From Actinomyces ruminis (GTDB taxonomy: Bacteria; Actinomycetota; Actinomycetes; Actinomycetales; Actinomycetaceae): a stretch of DNA of 64,000 bases. This document shows, piece by piece, positions 9,287 to 18,310 of this stretch. Positions within the stretch are counted from its first letter, which is position 1, and each line of letters opens with the position of its first letter. The stretch is taken from assembly GCF_002154335.2 (NCBI RefSeq), contig NZ_MTPX02000019.1, positions 1 through 64,000 of the forward strand, written 5' to 3'. The translations under genes were made by a program, and so were the position numbers. The notes beneath the pieces are model-generated. The model did not search any database, was not told where the DNA came from, and saw only the letters and a list, made by a program, of their open reading frames with translations.

Positions 9287-9993
9287 TCACATGCTGGCGA
9301 AGATGATCATCATCAGGATGAACACCACCCACCCGATCCCGGTGGCCACCACCTTCTCGATGTTGCTGGTGTCTTGGTTCTGGTTGCGCGGCTGGGGCGC
9401 TGAGCGTGAACCGGTTGGCGCGGAAGCCGGAGGACGTCCGTAGGGATCCTGCGCCGGCGGACCTGTCCGCTGCACCTGCGCGCCGCTTGGCGACCGGTTG
9501 GCCGCGGCAGTTGGCGCCGGGTGCGATGGCAGCTGCACGCGCGGGCGTACAGGGTCCCGCCTGGGGTGCCGGGAGCCTGCTGCACCGCCGTCATGGCGGC
9601 CGGCCCATCGGGCGCGGTGCCGACGGCCGTGGACACAAGCCCATAGCCGGAAGTTGCGGAAACGGGCCGGGAGGAGGGCCGCGCCTGAGGACGAGTGGTG
9701 GACTGACGGTGGCTGGCTCGCTGCGTCACCTGCTGGTGCTGGCTGCGACTGCTGGGGGGAGCTGCGGCGGTGGGCCGCGACGTGCTGGGTGCCTGTGCGG
9801 GGCGCGGTTGGGTCTCTTCTGCGTCGGAGGTGGGCGCGGCGTCGAGCACCGAGACGTCGAAGATGGGCGAGCCCATGAGCGGGTCGCCCAGGACGGTGCC
9901 GAAGGGGGCGTCGTCAAGACCGATGTCGCTGGGCTCCCAGCCGATCGGGGCCCAGGAGGCGTCCATGTCCGCGGGCGCGCGCTGCTCACTCAT
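9287..9993 (-). CDS. Proline-rich protein with C-terminal membrane anchor (frameshifted)
   Basis: The ATG at 9993 begins MSEQRAPADMDASWAPIGWEPSDIGLDDAP, followed by a long low-complexity Pro/Ser/Thr/Gln-rich tract. Near 9540 the frame changes. One added base joins GGTLYAR to VQLPSHPAPTAAANRSPSG and on to a C-terminal hydrophobic anchor (VVATGIGWVVFILMMIIFASM) that ends the protein. The repaired length is about 235 aa. No family recognised. The pattern (acidic N-terminus, disordered middle, one terminal transmembrane helix) suggests a tail-anchored or single-pass protein. Confidence 0.5.
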
Positions 9994-10109
9994 GTGACCA
10001 GCATCCCACAACCGACGCGTCGGGAACCCCGCCAACATCCCTTTCCCTGCAACCTCTGTCGGGAGATCCGCTCAGCCAGATTCCCCGAACCCAACGCAAC
10101 CCGCATCAC

Positions 10110-10231
10110 TGTCACGGAATGCACCACTTTCCGCGCATACCACGAGTGGACACCCAGCCAAACCGCGAGATTGCGCGGATCACGGCGACAAGCCTGCGCC
10201 GAGACCGGTGAAAGTGGTGCGATTTGTGACA
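10110..10231. repeat. 122-bp inverted-repeat element, copy B
   Basis: The left arm (10110-10131) reads TGTCAC, 6 nt, CACCACTTTC, and the right arm (10210-10231) is its imperfect inverse (18 of 22 match). It has the same length as the copy at 1075-1196. The right halves also share GTGCGGATCGG/GCGCGGATCACGG-like and GAGACC-GTGAAAGTGGTGC stretches. It is non-coding. Confidence 0.6.
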
Positions 10232-10394
10232 TCCCGGCATTACGACGGCCTTGGCCGTGCCGCGCTCCGCGCTGATGTCGCTGGCGCCACTAATGCAGTG
10301 GCCGAGTTGCCCGTCGACGAGGTCCGCTGCACGCGGACAAGTCAGTCAGCCCACAGCGTGAGAACCGCTGCACCATCTTCCCCGACACTTTGCA

Positions 10395-10506
10395 CCCTGC
10401 TCCGAGGCTTTGCTCTCTGGTGCGCGGCAAACTCCCGTACACCAGGAGACAAAGGCTCGTACCAGACGGCAAAGGGCGGAGGAGGCGGCAACAACTCGGA
10501 GCAGGG
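10395..10506. repeat. 112-bp nested palindrome
   Basis: Outer arms CCCTGCTCCGAG (10395-10406) and CTCGGAGCAGGG (10495-10506) are exact inverses. Inside them CTTTGCTCTCTGGTG (10408-10422) and CACCAGGAGACAAAG (10440-10454) also pair imperfectly. It lies 55 bp upstream of the CsoR operator and could be a structured RNA, a terminator for leftward or rightward read-through, or a mobile-element relic. Confidence 0.5.
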
Positions 10507-10560
10507 ACCGGGCGAGTGCGGCGCCTCATCCACCGCGCGCCTCGACCCTATTGCAACCCC

Positions 10561-10575
10561 TACCCCCTAGGGGTA
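10561..10575. promoter_or_regulatory. CsoR operator
   Basis: The perfect palindrome TACCCCCTAGGGGTA matches the TACCC...GGGTA type of site bound by actinobacterial CsoR repressors. It lies about 107 bp before the csoR start, so copper would be expected to release CsoR and induce csoR-copZ-copA. Recognition is by motif and context. Confidence 0.8.
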
Positions 10576-10681
10576 TTGTCGCAGGTGGTGCACGGTGTGG
10601 CCCGCACCGCGTGGATGCAGTTGATACCGCATCCGCACAGGGCTGAGGCATGCGACCGCGGCGCGACAGACAGGAGGAACG

Positions 10682-10962
10682 GTGGCCGGTTACACGGGAA
10701 CCAAGGAGGACTACCTCAAGCGGCTGAGCCGCATTGAGGGACAGGTGCGCGGCATCTCACGCATGGTCCAGGAGGACGCCTACTGCATCGACGTGCTCAC
10801 CCAGGTCTCCGCGGTCACCAAGGCACTCCAGGCGGTCAGCCTCGGCCTGCTCGAGGACCACATGAACACTGCGTGCTGCACGCGGCACAGTCCTCCGACG
10901 AGGAGGGCCGCGCCAAGATCCGCGAGGCCTCCGACGCGATCGCCCGCCTGGTCAGGTCCTGA
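10682..10962 (+). CDS. csoR: Copper-sensing repressor CsoR (one frameshift)
   Basis: A GTG start follows an AGGAGG ribosome-binding site. The protein is an all-helical, DUF156-family repressor that binds Cu(I) and leaves its operator. The Cu ligand set is visible as Cys35 (AYCIDVL), His60 (EDHMN) and Cys64. The codon for Cys64 is where the frame breaks, near 10870: AACACTGCGTG reads wrongly, while AACACTTGCGTG gives HMNTCVLHAAQSSDEEGRAKI and a 93-aa protein ending LVRS. Spacing and ligands equal those of Mycobacterium tuberculosis CsoR (36/61/65). First gene of the copper operon. Confidence 0.85.
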
Positions 10963-11050
10963 CCGCACGGTGCGCGGCGGCACCCTTCCAGTCCGGCTCT
11001 CGCCGCTCACGAACCAGATTCAAAACCACACCTCAGTTAAGGAGCCCATC

Positions 11051-11314
11051 ATGTCCGAGTTCACCGCCGACGGCGTCGACCGCACCACCACCCTGAGGAT
11101 CTCCGGGATGACCTGCGAGCACTGCGTCGCTCACGTGACCGAGGAGCTGGAGGCCCTCGACGGCGTCAAGAACGTCTCCGTGATCCTCAACAAGGGCGGG
11201 CAGTCCGTGGCGACGGTCGTCTCCGACATTGTTCTTTCCGATGCCGCCCTGGCCGAGGCCATCGACGAGGCCGGGGACTACACCCTCGAGGCCGTCGAGC
11301 GCGACGTCGCCTGA
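11051..11314 (+). CDS. copZ: Copper chaperone CopZ-like (HMA domain)
   Basis: An 87-aa single heavy-metal-associated domain with the metal motif MTCEHC near residues 20-25 and the expected beta-alpha-beta-beta-alpha-beta layout (TTTLRISGMTCEHCVAHVTEEL, LDGVKNVSVILNKG, TLEAVERDVA). A good ribosome-binding site (AAGGAG) precedes the ATG. It would carry Cu(I) in the cytosol to the CopA ATPase encoded 24 bp downstream. It is the middle gene of csoR-copZ-copA. Confidence 0.85.
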   Translation: MSEFTADGVDRTTTLRISGMTCEHCVAHVTEELEALDGVKNVSVILNKGGQSVATVVSDIVLSDAALAEAIDEAGDYTLEAVERDVA

Positions 11315-11338
11315 GCTCACGATAGGAGCCTGACGCAC

Positions 11339-13872
11339 ATGTCTGAGCCGATTCAGCCCACCGGCACCACGGCGGGCACCGCCCCCGACGCCGTGTCCAG
11401 CCCGGCGCCGGTCGCCACCGTCGATCTTGCGGTCGGGGGGATGACCTGCGCCTCCTGCGTGGCGCGGGTGGAGAAGAAGCTGGGCAAGCTCGACGGCGTG
11501 CAGGCCTCCGTGAACCTTGCGACCGAGTCCGCCAGAGTCACACTGAACGCACCGGTGACTAATGAGGAGCTGATCAATGCGGTAGCGCGCGCCGGCTACA
11601 CCGCCACCGTCACCGGCCGCACCGAGCTTGGCGACCACGACGGCGCTCGGGCCGCCGAGCCCTCCCCGGAGCCCGGCGCGGAGTCCGGGGAGGCAGACAC
11701 CGAGCCCGACACCACCTCCACCACCGACGCGGCCGCACCAGCGGCCCCCGGGCAGACGACACCGGCCCCCATGTTCGGCCAGTCCCAGGCCGACCGGGCC
11801 GCCTACCTGCGCATCCGCCTGATCGTCTGCCTGGTGCTGTCGATCCCGGTGATGGCACTGTCGATGCTTCCCGCGCTGCAGTTCACCGGCTGGCAGTGGG
11901 TGGTGGCGGCACTGGCGCTGCCGGTGGCGACCTGGGGCGCCTGGCCCTTCCACCGCTCCGCGTTCCGAGCGCTGCGCCACGGCGCCTCCACCATGGACAC
12001 ACTGGTGTCCCTCGGCGTGATCGCCGCGACCGGTTGGAGCCTGTGGGCGCTGATCTTCGGCGGCGCCGGCCAACTGGGGGCGCACATGAGCATGGAGCTG
12101 CTCCCCCGCGCCCAGGGCCACCAGGTGCACATGTACTTCGAATCCGCCGCCTGGGTGACCACCTTCCTGCTGGCGGGCCGCTACGCGGAGGCCCGCGCCC
12201 GCTACCGCTCCGGCGACGCCCTGCGCGCCCTGCTGGAGCTCGGCGCCACCCAGGCCACCCGGGTCACGCTGACCGCCCCCTCCGGCTCCACCGACGCCGT
12301 CGACGTGCTCGACGACGACGGCGCCCCCCGCGCCGACGCCACCCGCACCGAGGAGACGGTCCCGATCGACGCCCTGGCCGCGGGCGACCTGTTCGCGGTA
12401 CGCCCGGGCGAGAAGATCGCCACCGACGGGGTGGTTATCGAGGGCCGTTCCGCCGTAGACGCTCCATGCTGACCGGCGAGTCGGTTCCGGTGGAGGCCGG
12501 ACCCGGCGATGCCGTCACCGGCGGCTGCGTGAACACCTCCGGCGTGCTGCTGGTGCGAGCGACGGCGGTGGGCGAGGGGACCACGCTGGCGCGCATCGGT
12601 GCGATGGTCACCGAGGCCCAGGCCGGCAAGGCGCCGGTGCAGCGCCTGGCCGACCGCATCTCCGGGGTGTTCGTGCCCGCGGTGATCGTGCTGGCTCTGG
12701 CCACGCTGGCGGTGTGGCTGCTGCTGGGGCACCCGGCTCAGCCCGCATTCATGGCAGCCGTATCCGTGCTGGTAATCGCCTGCCCCTGCGCCCTGGGTCT
12801 GGCGACGCCGACGGCGCTGCTGGTCGGCTCCGGGCGCGCCGCCCAGCTCGGCGTGGTCATCAAGGGTCCGGAGGTGCTGGAGTCCACCCGCACCCTGGAC
12901 ACGATCGTTTTGGACAAGACCGGCACCGTCACCGAGGGCCGCATGCGCCTGGACGCCGACGGGATCGTCACCTGGGACGGCGCCGAGGGCATGCGATCGC
13001 GCGCCCTCGCCCTGGCCGGGAGCGTTGAGGCCGCCAGCGAGCACCCGGTGGCCCGCGCCATCGCGGAGGCCGCCAAGGCGCAGCTGGGGCAGGTGCCGGC
13101 GGTGCAGGAGTTCTCCAACCATGAGGGGCGAGGCGTTTCCGGCTCGGTGACGCTGGATGGCACCACCTACCAGGTCCGGGTGGGTCGGCCGGCCTGGCTG
13201 GCCGAGCAGGGGGTGGCCCTGCCCGAACAAGCCACAGACGCCGTCGCCGCCGCACAGGAGTCCGGCGCGACCGCCGTCGTGCTCACCGTGGACGACGCCG
13301 CCCGCGCGGTGCTGGCCGTGCGCGACACGGTGCGTCCCTCCTCCCGGGAGGCGGTTGCTGCGCTGCGCGAGCTGGGGGTGCGCCCGGTGCTGCTGACCGG
13401 CGACAACCGCCGCACCGCCGACCGGGTGGCCCGGGAGGTCGGCATCACCGCAGATGATGTCCGCGCCGAGGTGCTGCCGGGCGACAAGCGCGACGTGATT
13501 GCGGCCCTGCAGGAGGAGGGACATGTGGTGGGCATGGTCGGCGACGGCGTGAACGACGCCGCTGCCCTGGCCCAGGCCGGTACCCGCGGGCTGGGTTTCG
13601 CCATGGGTTCGGGCACGGACGTGGCCATCGAGGCCGCGGACATCACCCTGGTGCGCGCCGACCTGGACGCGGTGGTGACAGCGATCCGCGTTAGCCGGGA
13701 CACGCTGCGGATCATCAAGCAGAACCTGTTCTGGGCCTTCGCCTACAACGTGGCCGCGATCCCGCTGGCCGCGGCGGGGATGCTCAACCCCATGATCGCC
13801 GGCGCCGCCATGGCTGCCTCCAGCGTCATCGTGGTCACCAACTCTCTGCGCCTGCGCAACGCCGGGAAGTAA
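11339..13872 (+). CDS. copA: Cu(I)-exporting P1B-type ATPase CopA (one frameshift)
   Basis: Repaired length is 844 aa. An N-terminal HMA domain (MTCASC, about residues 38-43) is followed by an acidic/Pro-rich linker and transmembrane segments. The ion site CPC is in VIACPCALGLATPTALL, the phosphorylation motif is DKTGT, the nucleotide-domain signature is SEHPVARAI, and the hinge is MVGDGVNDAAAL. CPC is typical of P1B-1 Cu(I) pumps. The frame breaks near 12463 in the actuator domain: GACGCTCCATG should be GACGCCTCCATG to read SAVDASMLTGESVPVE. Read as separate frames, the two halves would look like truncated pumps; a sequence error is likelier. Confidence 0.9.
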
Positions 13873-13877
13873 GCCGA

Positions 13878-13898
13878 TACGGGGCGCGCTGCCCCGTA
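13878..13898 (+). terminator. Terminator of copper operon
   Basis: An 8-bp perfect stem (TACGGGGC at 13878-13885 and GCCCCGTA at 13891-13898) closes a 5-nt loop, beginning 5 bp past the copA stop. There is no clear T run. Confidence 0.6.
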
Positions 13899-13923
13899 CG
13901 CACACCGTCTGATTGATTCTGTT

Positions 13924-13944
13924 TGAACAGTTCGCTATCGTTCA
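13924..13944. promoter_or_regulatory. Candidate operator before Gfo/Idh/MocA gene
   Basis: TGAAC, 11 nt, GTTCA is an inverted repeat with an inner GAACAGTTC palindrome and a TATCGTTCAG core. It lies about 60 bp before the ATG at 14006. Similar ATCGTT-containing motifs recur before the other carbohydrate-locus operons (18270, 26370-26405, 34785). Which regulator binds is not known. Confidence 0.4.
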
Positions 13945-14005
13945 GTTTAGGACAGGAACGTTCAGCAGGAGTCCTGCCCGCGAGCGCTACCAGGCAGGAG
14001 CGACA

Positions 14006-15169
14006 ATGACGTCCCGGACCCTCACCATCGCCATGAACGGCATCACCGGCCGCATGGGCTATCGCCAGCACCTGGTCCGGTCGATCCTGCCGATTCGCGC
14101 CGACGGCGGGCTGCTCCTCGAAGACGGCTCCCGCCTCCAAGTTGAGCCGATCCTGGTCGGTCGCAATGAGAACAAGCTCAAGGAGATCGCCGCCCGTCAC
14201 GACCTCAGCCGCTGGACCACCGACCAGGACGCGATCATCTCCGATCCCGACGTTGACATCTACTTCGACGCCCAGACCACTTCGCGCCGGTACGCCGCCC
14301 TGACGGCCGCAATCGAGGCCGGTAAGCACATCTACACCGAGAAGCCGACCGCAGAAACCCTCGAGCAGGCCGTCGACCTGGCCCGCCGCGCCGCACCCAC
14401 GAATCTCACCATTGGCGTGGTGCACGACAAGCTCTACCTGCCCGGCCTGATCAAACTGCGCCGCCTGGTGGATGAGGGATTCTTCGGTCGCATCCTCTCC
14501 CTGCGCGGCGAGTTCGGCTACTGGGTGTTCGAAGGCGATGTTCGCCCCAGTCAGCGTCCCTCCTGGAACTACCGCAAGCAGGACGGCGGCGGAATGATGG
14601 TGGACATGTTCTGCCATTGGAACTACGTTCTGGAGGGCATCCTCGGCTCCGTCAAGAGCGTCTACTCCCAGGCCATCACTCACATCCCCACCCGCTGGGA
14701 TGAGCAGAGCGAAGCGTATCCGGCCACCGCCGACGACGCCGCCTACGCGATCTTCGAGGTCGAGACACCTGCCGGCAAGACCGTGATCGCTCAGCTCAAC
14801 TCCTCCTGGGCCGTGCGCGTGCACCGTCGGGAGCTCGTAGAGTTCCAGGTGGACGGAACCCACGGCTCGGCCGTTGCCGGGCTATTCCACTGCGAGTCCC
14901 AGCAACGCGCCAACACGCCGCGGGCGAACTGGGATCCCGACGTCCCCGCCGACATCGACTTCCTGAGCCAGTGGACCGAGGTGCCCGACGACGGCGCTCC
15001 GGCAAACGGATTCCGCGCCCAATGGGAGGAGTTCCTGCGCGACGTGGCCGCCGACAGACCGCACCGCTACGGGCTGGCTTCGGCAGCACGCGGCGTGCAA
15101 CTGGCGGCCCTGGGTCAGGAATCTACCGACACCGGCCGCAAGCTATCGGTCCCGCAGCTCGCCTTTTGA
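14006..15169 (+). CDS. Gfo/Idh/MocA family oxidoreductase
   Basis: A 387-aa NAD(P)-dependent sugar dehydrogenase or aldose-type reductase. The start MTSRTLTIAMNGITGRMGYRQH is a variant of the Rossmann strand-loop (G-x-T-G-R-M-G). The family EKP motif occurs in GKHIYTEKPTAETLEQAVDLARRA (about residues 108-131). The C-terminal half holds the beta-sheet substrate domain. The ATG follows GGCAGGAGCGACA, a reasonable ribosome-binding site; the 31 extra upstream residues of the open frame overlap the operator and were excluded. It is the first gene of the carbohydrate locus, converging on the FAD protein. Substrate is not predictable. Confidence 0.8.
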   Translation: MTSRTLTIAMNGITGRMGYRQHLVRSILPIRADGGLLLEDGSRLQVEPILVGRNENKLKEIAARHDLSRWTTDQDAIISDPDVDIYFDAQTTSRRYAALTAAIEAGKHIYTEKPTAETLEQAVDLARRAAPTNLTIGVVHDKLYLPGLIKLRRLVDEGFFGRILSLRGEFGYWVFEGDVRPSQRPSWNYRKQDGGGMMVDMFCHWNYVLEGILGSVKSVYSQAITHIPTRWDEQSEAYPATADDAAYAIFEVETPAGKTVIAQLNSSWAVRVHRRELVEFQVDGTHGSAVAGLFHCESQQRANTPRANWDPDVPADIDFLSQWTEVPDDGAPANGFRAQWEEFLRDVAADRPHRYGLASAARGVQLAALGQESTDTGRKLSVPQLAF

Positions 15170-15268
15170 ACCAGCCGCCCTGGACACCTCGCTCCATAGC
15201 GCCCGTTCTACTGGCGCGCCGCCCCATCGCCTCCATGTCGCCCTACGGCGCTGCGGACTGCCGGCCTA

Positions 15269-17292
15269 TCAGCGCACCCCGCCGTCCTCACGGAAGTCGC
15301 GCCAGACGTTTTCGAAGAAGTCGTCGCCCGTGTCCGGAATCGGGCGCCGAGGTCGCCAGGCCGCCTCCACGGCCACCTCCCCGTCGGCCCCGTACCGCAA
15401 CGCGACCTCCTGCACCTGCTCATCCAGCGCCCCATCGTCGAGCACGTAGCGCATGGACTCGGGCAACCCCTCCTCCGGCAGCAGGCCCGCGGCATCGGTA
15501 TAGAGCACCGAGCCGCGCGAAACTCCACCGCGCCGGAGGTAGTCGTCAATGGCCGAAAGATAGACGAACTGGCTGGTCAGAATGTCCCGCAGCAGGAAGA
15601 GTCGATCCACGCTGCGCCGAGATGACAGGTCCACCACCATCCGGTCGGACAGGCCGGTCAGCATCGCACGCACTCGCCTCAAGGCATCGCGCACGCCCTG
15701 CGCTGAGCGGACCAGGCCCGCGCGTTCACTCATGAGTCGCTGTGCACGTGCGAGCAACACGCCGGTGTTATCGGGGTCGCCATCTGCAATTCGCGCCCCG
15801 GCGTGGGCCAGGAACGCACCGGCGTTTTCCACGGCCGGGGTGGCAACAGCCGCGAATGCCGTCATGTCCAGCGGTTCGCCCTGACGGCGGGCGGCGATCC
15901 ACTGCGCTGCACGCATGGATCCCACCTGGGTGGAGTTGAGTGCGGCACCGCCGGGCCGGTATACGCCATGCGCACCCGCCGCCTCGCCGACGGGGAAGAA
16001 TCCGGTCAGCGCCGTCGACTGCCACCAGCAGTCGACGGCTAGTCCGCCGTTGTTGTGCTGCACGCACACGTCGATCTCCAGGCGATCCCGCGCCAGGTCG
16101 AGCGACGGGTTCTTCTCTCGGTAGAGGTCGTAGGCGGGAGGGTTCATGCGATCAGCCGCTCAACCGGGGTACCGAACAGCGCGCCCGCACTGCCCAGGTA
16201 TTCGCGCGCCACCGGATCCAGGGCAGCGGGATCGAGCTGTACACCGCCGGAATTGCGGGTGAAATCGAGGAATACACGGCGGCCCCGCAATACGGTCTCG
16301 CGGTAAACGAGTAGGTCTATGAGCGAGGAACCACCACGAGCCTTGCGGATGTCGAAGGGCCACTGATATCCCTTGAGGAAGGTCAGGCTTAACAGACGGC
16401 GCAGGTCGGGGATTGCCTCGAACAGGAACTCACGCTCATCACCGCCGTCGACGTCGGTGGAGACGAAAGCAGGAAGCACCTGCATGTAGCTGCCGGAGAC
16501 GTTCCAGCGCGGCGCGATGGAGGCCAGACCGAACTGCCACTCGGTGAGGTTCTTGCCGGTGGCTCCGGCCCGGAAGGCGGCGCCCGTGGCACCCCACTGT
16601 CCGTGCGGAAAGACGCTGCGCGCGTACATGCCGGCCGGGCCGCCCGTGGCATAGATGATTGAGCGGGCGCGCACCAGCAGGAAGCGGGAGGTGCCGGTGG
16701 CCGCTTCCGCCTGCGTGACTCGGCGGCGCAGGCACAGCAGTCCCACCGCCTGGTCGTCGGAGACGAGCACGTCGATGACGCGCAGGTTCTCGACAACGCG
16801 CGTGCCGTCGCGTCCGACTTTGGCCTCCAGATGCTCGACCATGGTCCGCGAGGTGTAGGGGCCTACGCTAGTAGCCCGTTGGCGCGGGTCATGATCGGTC
16901 TTGTATCCGACGAACTCGCCGTAACGGTTACGGGGGAAGGCAACGCCCAGATCGACCAGGTGCAAGAACGCCTGGCTTGAAAGAGCCGCCTCAACCAGGG
17001 CGTGGTCCCCATCCATGGCGCCGCCGTCGAAGAGGGTCTGCGCCATCTCGGCAACCGAGTCACCGGCCGGGCCGCCGAGGGTGAGTTTGTAGTAGGTCTG
17101 TTTGTCGGAGCCGGCATTGCGGGAGGAACCGGTGGTGACCCGATCGGAAATGATCAGCACGTCCTCCTGCCCATACTGCACCAGCCGGTCCGCGGCGCAG
17201 TAGCCGGCGGCCCCGGTGCCGACGACGACCGTGTTGGCGGACAGGACAGGCACGTCGACGCCGTCGATGTGCAGGGATGACTGAACGGGCAT
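15269..17292 (-). CDS. FAD-dependent oxidoreductase, fumarate reductase/succinate dehydrogenase flavoprotein family (one frameshift)
   Basis: The N-terminus has an FAD-binding Rossmann motif (NTVVVGTGAAGYCAADRL) and RNAGSDKQTYYKL. The C-terminal half has the family stretch HNNGGLAVDCWW and FPVGEAAGAHGVYRPGGAALN. Two open frames abut with an ATGA overlap at 16144-16147. Adding one A joins PVERLIA to AMNPPAYDLYREKN, and the whole is a 674-aa protein, as in full-length homologues, so I annotate one gene. The ATG at 17292 has AGGAG 6 nt upstream and is preferred over the GTG at 17310. It is co-directional with the SDR gene just upstream and may oxidise a sugar-derived alcohol or keto intermediate; that is inference. 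Confidence 0.7.
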
Positions 17293-17306
17293 AGTCGGCT
17301 CCTGGT

Positions 17307-18155
17307 TCACAGACGGGGAATGTGCATGCCGCCATCGACGTGGATGACATCGCCAGTGGAATAGGGGGCGCTGCCGGAGGCGAGCATGGCCACCGTGCGG
17401 CCGACGTCGTCGGGCCGGCCCCAGCGGGGCATTGGCGAGATACCCGCAGCGAAGAGAGCGTCATAGCGGTCTTTGACACCGGCGGTCATGTCGGTGGCGA
17501 TTACGCCGGGGCGCACCTCGTAGACGACGATGCCCTCGTTGGCGAGGCGGGCGGCGTACAGGAGGGTGGCCATGTGGACGCCGGCCTTGGACACGCAGTA
17601 CTCGCCACGGTTGGTCGAAACCGTATCCGCGGAGATGGAGGAGATATTGATGATGGCGGCCGCCGGTCGGTCCAATGCGGGCAGGCCGCCGGAAAGGTCA
17701 ACGCCGGCGGAGGCGAGGTCACGGTCGCGCTGGGCAATCATCTCGCGGGCGACCAGCTGGGTGAGGAAGTACGGGCCGCGCAGGTTGATCGCCAGAACGC
17801 GATCGAAGGAGGCGGGATCGGCCTGGAGCAAATCAGCGCGCACCTGCGGGGCGACGCCAGCGTTATTCACCAGCAAGTCGACGCGGCCGAAGGCCTCGAG
17901 CGTGGCGGCGAGGTAGCGGGAGCCGACGTCTAGGTCGTCGACGCTTCCCTGGGTGTAGGCAACCTGACCGGAACCGTCCGGCAGCGAGCGCAACTCCTGC
18001 AGAGTCTCAGTGGGTTCCGGGCGCGTGGCCAGGAGCGATACCGCATAGCCGTGACGCAACAGCTCCTCGGTAATGCCTCGACCGATGCCGCGGTTGCCGC
18101 CGGTCACCATAGCGACGGCGGTCTCGGGACGAGGGTAGGCAACGGCATCCTGCAT
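17307..18155 (-). CDS. SDR family oxidoreductase
   Basis: A 282-aa classical short-chain dehydrogenase: NAD(P)-binding TGGNRGIGRG near residue 16, NNAG near residue 95, and catalytic Ser...YCVSKAG (Tyr-x-x-x-Lys). The ATG at 18155 has AGGAG upstream (AGGAGATCCC). The longer frame to 18290 runs into the promoter and was rejected. It is the first gene of a leftward operon with the FAD protein (stop at 17307, next ATG at 17292). Likely oxidises or reduces a sugar or sugar acid in the same pathway. Motifs allow no substrate assignment. Confidence 0.8.
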   Translation of the reverse strand: MQDAVAYPRPETAVAMVTGGNRGIGRGITEELLRHGYAVSLLATRPEPTETLQELRSLPDGSGQVAYTQGSVDDLDVGSRYLAATLEAFGRVDLLVNNAGVAPQVRADLLQADPASFDRVLAINLRGPYFLTQLVAREMIAQRDRDLASAGVDLSGGLPALDRPAAAIINISSISADTVSTNRGEYCVSKAGVHMATLLYAARLANEGIVVYEVRPGVIATDMTAGVKDRYDALFAAGISPMPRWGRPDDVGRTVAMLASGSAPYSTGDVIHVDGGMHIPRL

Positions 18156-18261
18156 GGGATCTCCTGTGATCGTGCGGATCTCGTGAAGGCGCGGGCGCCG
18201 CAGGTCGGTAGGCGCATCTGGAGCGGGATCCCACGACAACCACGCAAATGTTCTAAGAGTT

Positions 18262-18290
18262 ACTATACTGATCGTTAACGATCCTTCCAA
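18262..18290 (-). promoter_or_regulatory. Promoter of SDR-FAD operon with palindromic operator
   Basis: On the minus strand, TTGGAA (complement of 18285-18290), 17 nt, TATAGT (complement of 18262-18267) form a well-spaced sigma-70 promoter for the leftward SDR gene. The spacer carries the perfect palindrome GATCGTTAACGATC (18270-18283). A repressor there would block RNA polymerase. The same site could control the divergent gene at 18311. Confidence 0.65.
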
Positions 18291-18310
18291 GTGACGACGA
18301 GGTCAGTGTC

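Larger units (their letters stand above)
9994..10681. other. 688-bp divergent intergenic region
   Basis: This gap separates the tail-anchored protein gene (left) from csoR (right). I see no convincing gene. It contains the second 122-bp inverted-repeat element (10110-10231), a large nested palindrome (10395-10506) and the CsoR operator (10561-10575), each listed separately. Confidence 0.6.

Noticed and set aside
16144-16147. FAD protein as two separate subunits
   Set aside because: The ATGA junction looks like coupling, but one added base gives a continuous family sequence (LIAMNPPAYDLYR) of normal length.
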